Numbered from the stretch's first letter, positions 1 through 7,199 are shown. The stretch is DNA of 7,376 bases from Candidatus Kapaibacterium sp. (GCA_030835065.1 JAUQWR010000303.1:1-7376), one strand, 5' to 3'. Notes: a model not told the origin generated them from the sequence alone. Numbers and translations: made by a program.

Positions 1-213
1 AATACCAAAACTCCACCCATTTGAATAGTTGGCGCTAGAATATAAGCCAGAATTTAAACTTTCCTCGATTGTAGTGAAAAGTGGTTTGAGATAACCACTC
101 AACTGCTGGGAAGTAAAAAGTGTAAATTCTCGACTTATCTCAAAATTGTTGTTTTGAGAGTAAGAGGTGGCTAATATTGTACAAAAGAGTAAAATAGGTA
201 ATAATTTCTTCAT
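1..213 (-). CDS. Secreted protein, N-terminal fragment, DUF6588-like
   Basis: This is the first 71 codons of a minus-strand gene that leaves the window at base 1, so its length and C-terminus are unknown. The translation starts MKKLLPILLFCTILATSYSQ, a typical Sec signal peptide: two lysines, a hydrophobic core and a likely cleavage at SYS|Q, a common Bacteroidota signal-peptidase site. The Cys at residue 11 is preceded by Phe and does not make a convincing lipobox. The mature start contains the segment QQLSGYLKPLFTTIEESLNS, which from memory resembles the opening of DUF6588 proteins (a GYLKPL-type motif followed by LNxGxY). That family has no known function and looks like an exported beta-rich protein. 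An in-frame ATG two codons upstream (217-219) is an alternative start; a stop at 226-228 limits the ORF. No clear Shine-Dalgarno is visible. The coding call is fairly safe; the family call is tentative. Confidence 0.7.
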   Translation of the reverse strand, partial: MKKLLPILLFCTILATSYSQNNNFEISREFTLFTSQQLSGYLKPLFTTIEESLNSGLYSSANYSNGWSFGI

Positions 214-414
214 AATCATTAATATTTAGTAAGACAAAAAATAAAGATGAACGAAAATAAAATAATATATAAAATTTGAAAAATCCAAACAAATAATAAA
301 TATTTATAATAATAAAACATGAATTTACAAAAAGAAAACAATAGTTAGCAAAAATTAATGGAAAATTAATATATAGATAATATAATTTATAATCATGGAA
401 AAAAAATAGAGAAA

Positions 415-504
415 ATGACTGAAAACAAAGGATTAGAGGCTGTAGTGATAAATGTGATGAGGCAATGCAAGGGGTCACTACAAGTATATGTAGAAGAAAA
501 ATAA
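415..504 (+). other. Possible 29-aa small ORF in a GC-rich island
   Basis: An ATG-to-TAA frame encodes MTENKGLEAVVINVMRQCKG followed by SLQVYVEEK. It coincides almost exactly with the local jump in GC content inside very AT-rich DNA, and its predicted product is balanced in composition rather than Lys/Asn/Ile-rich. There is only a weak purine stretch (AGAGAAA) next to the ATG and no recognisable homologue. The same bases contain an inverted repeat (441-482), so a structured RNA is an equal alternative, and chance is possible for so short a frame. This is reported as a candidate only. Confidence 0.2.
441..482. repeat. Inverted repeat, 8-bp perfect arms
   Basis: TGTAGTGA at 441-448 is the exact reverse complement of TCACTACA at 475-482, with a 26-base loop. 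The right arm can alternatively pair in a smaller hairpin: CTACA at 478-482 with TGTAG at 489-493 across a 6-base loop. The two foldings are mutually exclusive. There is no U-run immediately after either arm on either strand, so this is not a standard intrinsic terminator. Confidence 0.45.
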
Positions 505-614
505 AAAAGTTGAAAAAAAAATGAAAAAAATTTGAGACCTTTTTAAAACTAGTGTGTCATTGATAGTAAAAGGTGGATAAAACAAGACAGAATAAGGGAT
601 TTAACACTTTTAAC

Positions 615-628
615 GTTCTTTGACAATT
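615..628 (+). promoter_or_regulatory. boxA-like motif in the leader of the SDR-like gene
   Basis: The sequence GTTCTTTGACAATT closely resembles the boxA antitermination element of bacterial rRNA leaders (E. coli TGCTCTTTAACAA; Bacteroidota rRNA leaders often have GTTCTTTGACA). Here no rRNA follows; the next gene starts 171 bases downstream. The same bases contain TTGACA (620-625), a perfect sigma-70 -35 hexamer, but nothing like TATAAT lies 16-18 bases downstream. It could be a Nus-factor site in a long 5' leader, a relic of an rRNA leader, or coincidence. Confidence 0.25.
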
Positions 629-761
629 GATGTTTGAATGCTCAGCAAAAGTCGAGACAGGATTTAGCGATTAAGCAAGAATTTATTAACAATTGGCTAA
701 AAATGAATAAACTTTTTTGTAAAGGTAAATGATTTTATTATTTTAGGAAAATCGGATAATA

Positions 762-770
762 TATAATTTG
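762..770 (+). promoter_or_regulatory. Candidate promoter -10/-7 box for the SDR-like gene
   Basis: TATAAT at 762-767 is a perfect -10 hexamer, and the longer string TATAATTTG differs from the Bacteroidota -7 consensus TAnnTTTG by one extra base between TA and TTTG. No convincing -35 (TTGACA) or -33 (TTG) element sits at the proper distance upstream. In DNA this AT-rich such a box can occur by chance, so the call rests mainly on its position 30 bases before the start codon. Confidence 0.3.
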
Positions 771-781
771 AATTTATTCAA
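768..781. repeat. 14-bp palindrome at the expected transcription start
   Basis: TTGAAT (768-773), TT, ATTCAA (776-781) forms a perfect 6-2-6 dyad. It begins inside the candidate -7 box and ends 18 bases before the ATG at 800, where a repressor operator would overlap the transcription start. The arms are AT-rich, so chance occurrence is not negligible. Confidence 0.3.
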
Positions 782-799
782 TAATATACGGTTAGAGAT

Positions 800-2491
800 A
801 TGAATATAAAAGGTTCGAAAATCCTTGTGTTAGGCGGGTGGGGCTTGGTTGGCTCGGCATTATGCCGCAAACTAATGCAACACAATCCTGCACAATTAAT
901 TGTTTCTTCGTTAAATCAGGCAGAAGCCGAAGATGCGATAAACCAACTAAGAAGTGAATTTCCAAATCACGATCCAAACATGTTCGTTGCAAAATGGGGC
1001 AATATTTTTACACGTTCAGAATGGAAAGATAGAAATTGGGCAGATGTATTGAAAGAAACAGATTCAAGAAAAGGCTTTATAAAAGATATTTTCTTCGATC
1101 TAGATGAATCAATACTAAAATCCTCAGCATTATATGAAATGATAAGCGAGACAAAACCCGATTTGGTAATTGATTGTATTAATACTGCTACTGCAATTGC
1201 ATATTTGGATATTTACAATACTACAATTAATGCAATTAAAAAGATTGATACAAATGCATTAGACGAAGCAGTTGTTGAATCAGTTATGGCAAGTGCATAC
1301 GTACCACAGCTTATTCGTCATATTCAAATCCTTTACAGAGGTTTGGTAGATGCTGGAACTAAGATGTATTTCAAGGTTGGTACAAGCGGTACCGGCGGTA
1401 TGGGCGTAAATATTCCTTACACTCATAGCGAAGAAAGACCATCAAGAGTTCTTCTATCAAAAACAGCTGTTGCAGGTGCACAAACTTTATTGCTTTTCTT
1501 ATTGGCACGTACACCAAACGGACCATTAGTAAAAGAAATTAAGCCAACTGCAGCAATTGCTTGGAAGAGAATAGCATACGGCGAAGTGAAAAGAAAAGGC
1601 AGACCAATTCCATTGGTTGATATGAAACCAGAAAATGCACGCCCGGCTGAAGGCAAATTTGTATTTGCTGATGGCGAAAATGTTGTTGATAGTGGTGATG
1701 TTTATAAATCAGTATTTATCGATACAGGCGAAAATGGTATATTTTCACGCGGCGAATTTGAAGCGATTAGTGCTTTAGGTCAAATGGAAATGGTTACTCC
1801 AGAAGAAATAGCTGAATACTTGGTTTATGAAGTACAAGGCGGAAATACTGGACGCGACGTTATCCATGCTCTCGATGCTTCTACTTTAGGTCCAACTTAT
1901 CGTGGCGGATATTTGAGAAATATTGCACTTAATAAAATAGTTGCTTTAGAAAAAGAACATAACACAGACTCTGTGGCATTTGAATTGCTTGGTCCTCCAA
2001 GATTATCCAAATTACTCTATGAAGCATATATTCTTCGTAGAATAGTTGGCTCAATGAAAGCATTGAAAAACTTCTCAAATGAAGATTTATCAGCAAAAGC
2101 TGAAGAATTGATTAAATCAAATGATGAATTGCGCCAGCAAATGCTTTCAATCGGCTTAGTAATTTTGATGAAAGACGGTAAATCTTATCTTCGCGGCAAA
2201 GACGTTAAGATTCCAGTGCAAAGAGCAGAAACAGAATTGGCTCTTACACCAGAAAATATCGATCAGTGGTGCTACGAAGGTTGGGTAGACTTAAGACCAT
2301 CAAGCTTTGCTTCATGGCAAGATAGAATCAACAGCATTATCGAACACGCAGACTCAGTGCCTGCTGAAGATACAAGCTCTAGATTTACTTATACTCAAGA
2401 CTATTGGGATAATTACGAAACATTCGACCATGGCAAAATTGCCGGCTGGATCTTCGAATTTGAAGATAAAGGCTGGAGATTCAAACGTTAA
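800..2491 (+). CDS. Long NAD(P)-binding Rossmann protein, extended-SDR-like
   Basis: This 563-aa protein begins with a beta strand and the glycine-rich nucleotide-binding loop GGWGLVG (residues 12-18 in LVLGGWGLVGSAL), the pattern of extended short-chain dehydrogenases (epimerase/dehydratase superfamily). A second strand (QLIVSSLN, 32-39) and a strand-4-like segment (PDLVIDCINTATAIAY, 120-135) continue the fold. The segment FKVGTSGTGG to PYTHSEERPSRVLLSK (191-221) aligns with the SDR Ser/Thr, Tyr-x3-Lys region: K221 fits the lysine, but the Tyr position is V217. Residues from about 250 to 563 have no family I can name and end in an aromatic-rich tail. At 563 aa it is far longer than the usual 300-350 aa. 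No signal peptide or transmembrane segment is apparent, so it is probably cytoplasmic. Its substrate and reaction are unknown. The ATG at 800 lies eight codons before the first strand; ribosome binding is weak (TAGAG). Asn codons favour AAT (21 AAT to 6 AAC). Confidence 0.85.
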   Translation: MNIKGSKILVLGGWGLVGSALCRKLMQHNPAQLIVSSLNQAEAEDAINQLRSEFPNHDPNMFVAKWGNIFTRSEWKDRNWADVLKETDSRKGFIKDIFFDLDESILKSSALYEMISETKPDLVIDCINTATAIAYLDIYNTTINAIKKIDTNALDEAVVESVMASAYVPQLIRHIQILYRGLVDAGTKMYFKVGTSGTGGMGVNIPYTHSEERPSRVLLSKTAVAGAQTLLLFLLARTPNGPLVKEIKPTAAIAWKRIAYGEVKRKGRPIPLVDMKPENARPAEGKFVFADGENVVDSGDVYKSVFIDTGENGIFSRGEFEAISALGQMEMVTPEEIAEYLVYEVQGGNTGRDVIHALDASTLGPTYRGGYLRNIALNKIVALEKEHNTDSVAFELLGPPRLSKLLYEAYILRRIVGSMKALKNFSNEDLSAKAEELIKSNDELRQQMLSIGLVILMKDGKSYLRGKDVKIPVQRAETELALTPENIDQWCYEGWVDLRPSSFASWQDRINSIIEHADSVPAEDTSSRFTYTQDYWDNYETFDHGKIAGWIFEFEDKGWRFKR

Positions 2492-2522
2492 TTGAAATTT
2501 CGGTTTTTTAAAAATATATTTG
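2492..2522 (+). promoter_or_regulatory. Bacteroidota-type -33/-7 promoter for the T9SS protein
   Basis: TTG at 2492-2494 and TATATTTG at 2515-2522 are separated by 20 bases, matching the primary-sigma promoter described for Bacteroides/Flavobacterium (TTG, 19-21 bp, TAnnTTTG). The -33 element starts immediately after the stop codon of the SDR-like gene. Transcription would begin near 2526-2530, giving a leader of only about 20-25 bases that still includes the GGAG at 2540-2543. The giant gene can therefore be transcribed independently of its upstream neighbour. No terminator is seen between the two genes, so readthrough is also possible. Confidence 0.6.
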
Positions 2523-2539
2523 TTTAACTTAAACTTTTT

Positions 2540-2543
2540 GGAG
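2540..2543 (+). promoter_or_regulatory. Ribosome binding site deciding the start at 2550
   Basis: GGAG is followed by a 6-base spacer and ATG at 2550. This supports 2550 rather than the in-frame TTG at 2520, which lies inside the predicted -7 promoter box and would not be transcribed from that promoter. Confidence 0.65.
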
Positions 2544-2549
2544 TGCACC

Positions 2550-5500
2550 ATGAAAAAATGGTTTCTTCTTATGGCGCTAACATTAAGCTTGGCTGTGACA
2601 GCAGGTTTTGCTGATGATAAGGGCAACGGCGATGATCTTCTCCGCAAGAGTAAGATTTCCGAACCTAACCCATTCGTCAATTTGACCAGCTTCCCGTTCC
2701 AGTTTAATGAAACAAGTAATGCGAAGACTAATCCTGCAGTTTCGACAGGTTATTACTTCGTAGACAATGATGATGATGCGCCTGATTTCTGGCAGCCTTA
2801 TAATGATATCGTCGATACTAACGACGAACCAACATTATGGCGTCGTATCGTTCCCGGTCCAAGAGTTCTTGATCCATCATATTGGGCACAAAACCCAGAT
2901 GAAGGTAAGAGATTCTTCCATAACCCAGCTAACGGTGACTTTTTCAATCACGAAAACGTTAACGTTGACTCAACAATGAATGCAATTGCCGGTCCAATTC
3001 CGATTGGTTTCGGTTTCTACTTTAACGGTATCCGTTACGACTCTTTCTACGTATCAACAACTGGTTGTATCGCTCTTACAAACAGACGTTATTTCTATAA
3101 CGCTAATGGCGAAAGAGTAATTCCTCCAAGTGGTACAACTGCTTACGACCCAATGTCTATGGACTGGTATGCTCGTGGCCGTACAGGCGATGGCTTGACA
3201 GATGCTACACCAGACGATTTTGGTTGGAGATATTCAGTATTAGGTAATAATATTCCTAATGCAACAAGTGGTATCCGCTCAAATGGCGGTTCTTTAAACT
3301 CAATGTCTACTACTGCAAACCGTGGTGCTTATATTGCTCCTTTCTGGGGTCCTTTGCACCTATCACAATACAACCCTGTATTGAACATGGCAGAAGATTA
3401 TGGTAAAGTTTACTTCAAGCGTTCAATCAATGCTGATAAGTTAATCATTTACTATGTTAATATTATGTTCAAAAACGGTGGCTTTGGTACATTAGGCGGC
3501 ACATGGAACAACTCTGTAAAAGACAGACGTCCAGGTCCAAACTATGTAGCAGCTACAGCTCACGTTGTATTAAACCGTACAGACTCTTCTATCACAATGG
3601 TTTATGATGATTTCGTAGGTCTTGGTATTGTAAGCTCTTACTATAGCGAACCTGCAAACAACATTTTCCGTATCAACACAACAGCCGGTGTTACAGGCTG
3701 GGCTCGCCACGTAAACTGGGATTCAAAAACAAATACATCCACAGGTACACCTTGGGCTGGCGAATACCAACAAACAACACATTACTTCAGCAATTACAGT
3801 GCTCGTGAAGGTTATCCTCACAACCAATTGAGAGTAAAATACAAACAATGGAAAAATGCTGTACGCGTAGTTGATATTCAGTATCGCGTCCGCAAACAAG
3901 ATGCAAATGCAGATGATAAATTCTCAGAAAAAATCTTGACAGCTGATGCAAACAATTATGAATTGTTGGCTGGCGAATCAAGAATCGGTGCATTGCAACC
4001 AGTAGCATTGATCCAAAACTTAACAAACGATATTCAAGGTCCTAATGGCGTAAACTACGTACCACAAGACTTAGTATTCCGTGCTCGTTTCAGAATTGTG
4101 AACCAAGCAACAGATAGAATCGTTTACAACCGTTTGATCAATATCACAAAAACATGTTTGGACTTAGCAACAGATGCAAGCTCACCTGATTGCGGCGACG
4201 ATCCATACAACATGGTAAGATATTCATCACCTGTAACAAAATCAGGCGCAAACTATAACCCAACAAACGTATGGCCATTACCAGCAGGTATGACAGGTAT
4301 TCCTCCTTACGGTTTTGTTCAAGTTTATTTCCCACCATTCGAACCAAACGAATTCGTTGCAGATCATATTGGTAGAATGAAAGCTTTCATTATTGCTGAT
4401 CCAACTGATCCAGTATCTAAAGAAGGTTATGGCGACGAATGGCCATTTGACGATACAGCAAGTGTAAACTTGTTTGTAATGAACAGACTTAAAGAATTTA
4501 CAGATGATGTATCTGAATTCCACGAAATCGACAGAGTAAACATGCCTTCAGTTTACAAATGGGTAAACGAAGAAGCTATAGTTACTGGTGGCGATGATGT
4601 ATCATTATACCCACTTCCTCCAAGAGGCAACTTCAAAACAGCGAACAAAGAAAATAAGAGTTTGCAATCACCAGTTATTTGGATGAACCGTAAAACAATC
4701 GGCGGTGCAAATCCAAACCCACAACCAGGTGGCGACCAAATTCGTTCATTCCCAATCGACTTACGTAATCGTAAAGGCGCTGTATTGTCATTGTCAATCC
4801 AAAGAACACAAAAAGCTGCAGATTGGCCAAGAGGTTGGTCAGACGGTTCTATCGTTGGTTGCGAACCACGTGCCGTAGTTAGCCAAAACCCATTCACAGT
4901 TTATAACAACTTTGGTAACCCAACAGATCAAATCGTAGTTGAATTAATGAGACCATCACCAGACGGTATCCAATTCATTACAAACGTAAAAGACGTAAAG
5001 AGATGGCAATACCATCCAAGACAACCATTACCAGACGGTACACCTCAACCTCCAGTTGAAAACTTGTCAGCTTTGGCAGTTTATGGCTCAGGTGGTTATT
5101 TCACAGGCTTCAACGAAGCAAACAGAAACGAACCATTGACAGCTCCAGCTCTTCCAAACTTGAATGGTTTGCGTCCAAACATTTTCGATGATGGTATTGA
5201 CTATGAATATAAGAAATACTTTATCGCAATTCCTGATACATTTATTACAGCACCTGCAGAAGGCGCTAAAAACTTCCGTTTCAGAATTCGCGTATTGGCA
5301 AGAGATCACCAGATCAGCCCAATGACAATTCCAGATGATGATGATGATTTCTTCGTAGATAACGTAAGAATTCTCTTCCCATCAGAAATTACTGATATCG
5401 AAGTTTCTACAGTTAAGATCTTCTGGCCATTTACTTCAGCTCCTGCAAGCCAAGCTACAGATATTCCTGTAAGAGTTAAGCTTAGCAACAATACTGAAGT

Positions 5501-7199
5501 TGATGCTCCAACATTTACTGTAAAAGTTAAAATCTTCCGTGGTACAAACACAGATGGTACACCAGTATATTGCCGTACTTTCCCTGTTTCGAACCTTGTA
5601 AAACGTCAAGAAATTGAAGTTCCACTTCCAAATTGGAATGCAAGAAGAACAGGCCCAGGCCAATACAGATTACAAGCAATTGTTATCGTACCAAATGGCG
5701 ACTTAGAACCAAAGAACGATACAACATATTCAGACGTAAACTTAAGATTTAGCGATGCGTTTACTTACGATCCAATCAACAATCCAAAGAACGACGTTCC
5801 TGAAAACTCATTTACTGGCGTATTGGGTGCTGGTCTTACATTGTTCGGCTTTGCTGAAGGTGGTACATCCGCAGCTAACTCATACTTAGCAAATGAAAGA
5901 GTTTGGGGTGCTGGTACTGATGGTGGTAACGGTTCTGGTCAAATTGCTGCTAAATTTGAATTATTACAAACTGACACAATCTATGGCTTCCAAGTATTGT
6001 TTGGCGATAAAAACCAAGCTATGGATGATATTTCATTCTCAATCTATTCAGATCAAGGCGACCAAACTCCTGGTCAACTTATCGCTGGTTCTACAATCTA
6101 CAGATTCCGCGGCTTAGCTGACAATCTTCCAGAACCAAAATTCAATGAGTATATCACTTACAGCTTGCCAAAACCAGTTGTTTTGAACAAAAACAAATAT
6201 TGGGTTGCTATCGCTCAGTTGGGTGAAACAGGCTTCGAATTGGGTGCTTCTAAATCACGTATGGGTATGAGAACTACTTCTCAATATGTTGGTCCTGACG
6301 GCAGAGCAGGTACAGCTGGTATCCAAGTTATGATCGACAAAGCATTCCGTAAAAAAGTTGGTAACAACTTGATCAACAATAACTACTTCGCATTTGAAAA
6401 CGTAAAAGGTTACGGACAGTGGGTTCCATTTATGCCTACTTCAGGTAACCCAGCTTACGCTCACTTGCACCACTTTGGTACTTCACCAGTTGATGGTCAA
6501 ACACAAACTATGTCTCGTGGTACATGGATTCCTATGGTTCGCCCATTCTTGAAAGCTAAAGGCTATGGACAAGAATCAGTAGTTGAAATTTGCGACGATG
6601 ACGTACCAGTTGAATTGACTTCATTCAATTCATCAGTTCGCCGTGGCGCTATCGACTTGTTCTGGGAAACTGCTTCAGAAACTAATAACTATGGTTTCTA
6701 TGTAGAACGCCGTGTGAATGGCGATAACGAAGATGCTTGGAAGACACTTGGATTTATCAAAGGTGCTGGCAACTCTTCAAGCGCTAAATCATACAACTAC
6801 TCAGATCGCGATGTTAAATTGAACACTACTTATGACTACCGCTTGCGTCAAGTTGATGCTGATGGTTCTCAATCATGTTCAGTTTCTGATATCGAAACAG
6901 CTGTTTATTCTGTTGTTGGCGATTTGACTTTAGACAATAACTATCCTAACCCTGTTACTGGTTTTAATACTGTAATTGGATTTAACTTGCCATCTAAATC
7001 ACAAGTTAAACTCGAAGTCCTTGACTTATTGGGTAATGTTGTAAAAACATTAATCAATGGCGAATTGGATGCTACATATCATTCACGTAACTGGGATACT
7101 AGAGATAACAACGGTAATTTGGTTCCTGCAGGTACTTATATCTATAGATTATCAGCAGGCGAAACAGTTGTATCAAACAAAATGACAGTTATTAGATAA
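2550..7199 (+). CDS. Giant secreted multidomain protein with T9SS type A sorting tail
   Basis: The 1549-aa product starts with a Sec signal peptide (MKKWFLLMALTLSLAVTAGFA, likely cleaved before DD at 22). Its C-terminus is a T9SS type A/FlgD-like sorting domain: NYPNP at 1464-1468, LDLLGNVVKTL at 1491-1501, PAGTYIYRL at 1526-1534, ending KMTVIR. It should cross the outer membrane by the type IX system and be released or anchored after tail removal. Between these I infer beta modules: a sandwich at about 145-305 (PIGFGFYFNG; IAPFW at 262-266), an Ig/CARDB-like domain at about 480-645, a jelly-roll-like region at about 655-940 ending in DDDDD and VDNVRI, a CARDB-like domain at about 948-1067, an unnamed module at about 1068-1345 (YWVAIAQLG at 1217-1225), and a fibronectin-III-like domain from VPVELTSF (1352). 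No catalytic motif was recognised, so a structural, adhesive or surface-layer role is likely but unproven. It has its own promoter, GGAG site and terminator. AAC-rich codon choice suggests high expression. Confidence 0.92.
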   Translation: MKKWFLLMALTLSLAVTAGFADDKGNGDDLLRKSKISEPNPFVNLTSFPFQFNETSNAKTNPAVSTGYYFVDNDDDAPDFWQPYNDIVDTNDEPTLWRRIVPGPRVLDPSYWAQNPDEGKRFFHNPANGDFFNHENVNVDSTMNAIAGPIPIGFGFYFNGIRYDSFYVSTTGCIALTNRRYFYNANGERVIPPSGTTAYDPMSMDWYARGRTGDGLTDATPDDFGWRYSVLGNNIPNATSGIRSNGGSLNSMSTTANRGAYIAPFWGPLHLSQYNPVLNMAEDYGKVYFKRSINADKLIIYYVNIMFKNGGFGTLGGTWNNSVKDRRPGPNYVAATAHVVLNRTDSSITMVYDDFVGLGIVSSYYSEPANNIFRINTTAGVTGWARHVNWDSKTNTSTGTPWAGEYQQTTHYFSNYSAREGYPHNQLRVKYKQWKNAVRVVDIQYRVRKQDANADDKFSEKILTADANNYELLAGESRIGALQPVALIQNLTNDIQGPNGVNYVPQDLVFRARFRIVNQATDRIVYNRLINITKTCLDLATDASSPDCGDDPYNMVRYSSPVTKSGANYNPTNVWPLPAGMTGIPPYGFVQVYFPPFEPNEFVADHIGRMKAFIIADPTDPVSKEGYGDEWPFDDTASVNLFVMNRLKEFTDDVSEFHEIDRVNMPSVYKWVNEEAIVTGGDDVSLYPLPPRGNFKTANKENKSLQSPVIWMNRKTIGGANPNPQPGGDQIRSFPIDLRNRKGAVLSLSIQRTQKAADWPRGWSDGSIVGCEPRAVVSQNPFTVYNNFGNPTDQIVVELMRPSPDGIQFITNVKDVKRWQYHPRQPLPDGTPQPPVENLSALAVYGSGGYFTGFNEANRNEPLTAPALPNLNGLRPNIFDDGIDYEYKKYFIAIPDTFITAPAEGAKNFRFRIRVLARDHQISPMTIPDDDDDFFVDNVRILFPSEITDIEVSTVKIFWPFTSAPASQATDIPVRVKLSNNTEVDAPTFTVKVKIFRGTNTDGTPVYCRTFPVSNLVKRQEIEVPLPNWNARRTGPGQYRLQAIVIVPNGDLEPKNDTTYSDVNLRFSDAFTYDPINNPKNDVPENSFTGVLGAGLTLFGFAEGGTSAANSYLANERVWGAGTDGGNGSGQIAAKFELLQTDTIYGFQVLFGDKNQAMDDISFSIYSDQGDQTPGQLIAGSTIYRFRGLADNLPEPKFNEYITYSLPKPVVLNKNKYWVAIAQLGETGFELGASKSRMGMRTTSQYVGPDGRAGTAGIQVMIDKAFRKKVGNNLINNNYFAFENVKGYGQWVPFMPTSGNPAYAHLHHFGTSPVDGQTQTMSRGTWIPMVRPFLKAKGYGQESVVEICDDDVPVELTSFNSSVRRGAIDLFWETASETNNYGFYVERRVNGDNEDAWKTLGFIKGAGNSSSAKSYNYSDRDVKLNTTYDYRLRQVDADGSQSCSVSDIETAVYSVVGDLTLDNNYPNPVTGFNTVIGFNLPSKSQVKLEVLDLLGNVVKTLINGELDATYHSRNWDTRDNNGNLVPAGTYIYRLSAGETVVSNKMTVIR

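Larger units (their letters stand above)
214..799. other. Long AT-rich divergent intergenic region
   Basis: No convincing protein gene fills these 586 bases between two divergently transcribed genes. Bases 241-420 contain only 26 G or C in 180 positions (about 14%). Composition then jumps to 25 of 60 at 421-480, drops to about 20% at 481-540, and rises again to about 30-35% between 541 and 660. The richer patches hold an inverted repeat and short ORF (415-504), a boxA-like motif (615-628), an imperfect tandem 8-mer (GATTTAGC GATTAAGC, 661-676) and a TATAAT box with a palindrome (762-781). A long minus-strand ORF across 140-478 is low-complexity Phe/Leu/Tyr/Ile-rich translation of AT-rich DNA, overlaps the real signal-peptide gene in another frame, and is not credible. 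Confidence 0.75.

Noticed and set aside
140..478. 112-aa minus-strand open frame
   Set aside because: It is low-complexity Phe/Leu/Tyr/Ile-rich translation of 14% GC DNA and overlaps a better-supported signal-peptide gene in another frame.
478..493. Small hairpin CTACA/TGTAG as a terminator
   Set aside because: The stem is only 5 bp and AT-containing, with no T-run after it on either strand.
620..648. Sigma-70 promoter from the perfect TTGACA at 620-625
   Set aside because: The bases 16-18 positions downstream (around CAGCAA) bear no resemblance to TATAAT; the boxA-like reading explains the string better.
2520..2549. TTG start at 2520 giving a 10-residue N-terminal extension of the T9SS protein
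   Set aside because: The TTG lies inside the predicted -7 promoter element, the extension would spoil the signal peptide, and ATG 2550 has a GGAG at ideal spacing.
3787..5663. Several 67-114 aa minus-strand frames inside the T9SS gene
   Set aside because: They are antisense shadows of a continuous, domain-rich coding frame, without ribosome binding sites or recognisable products.
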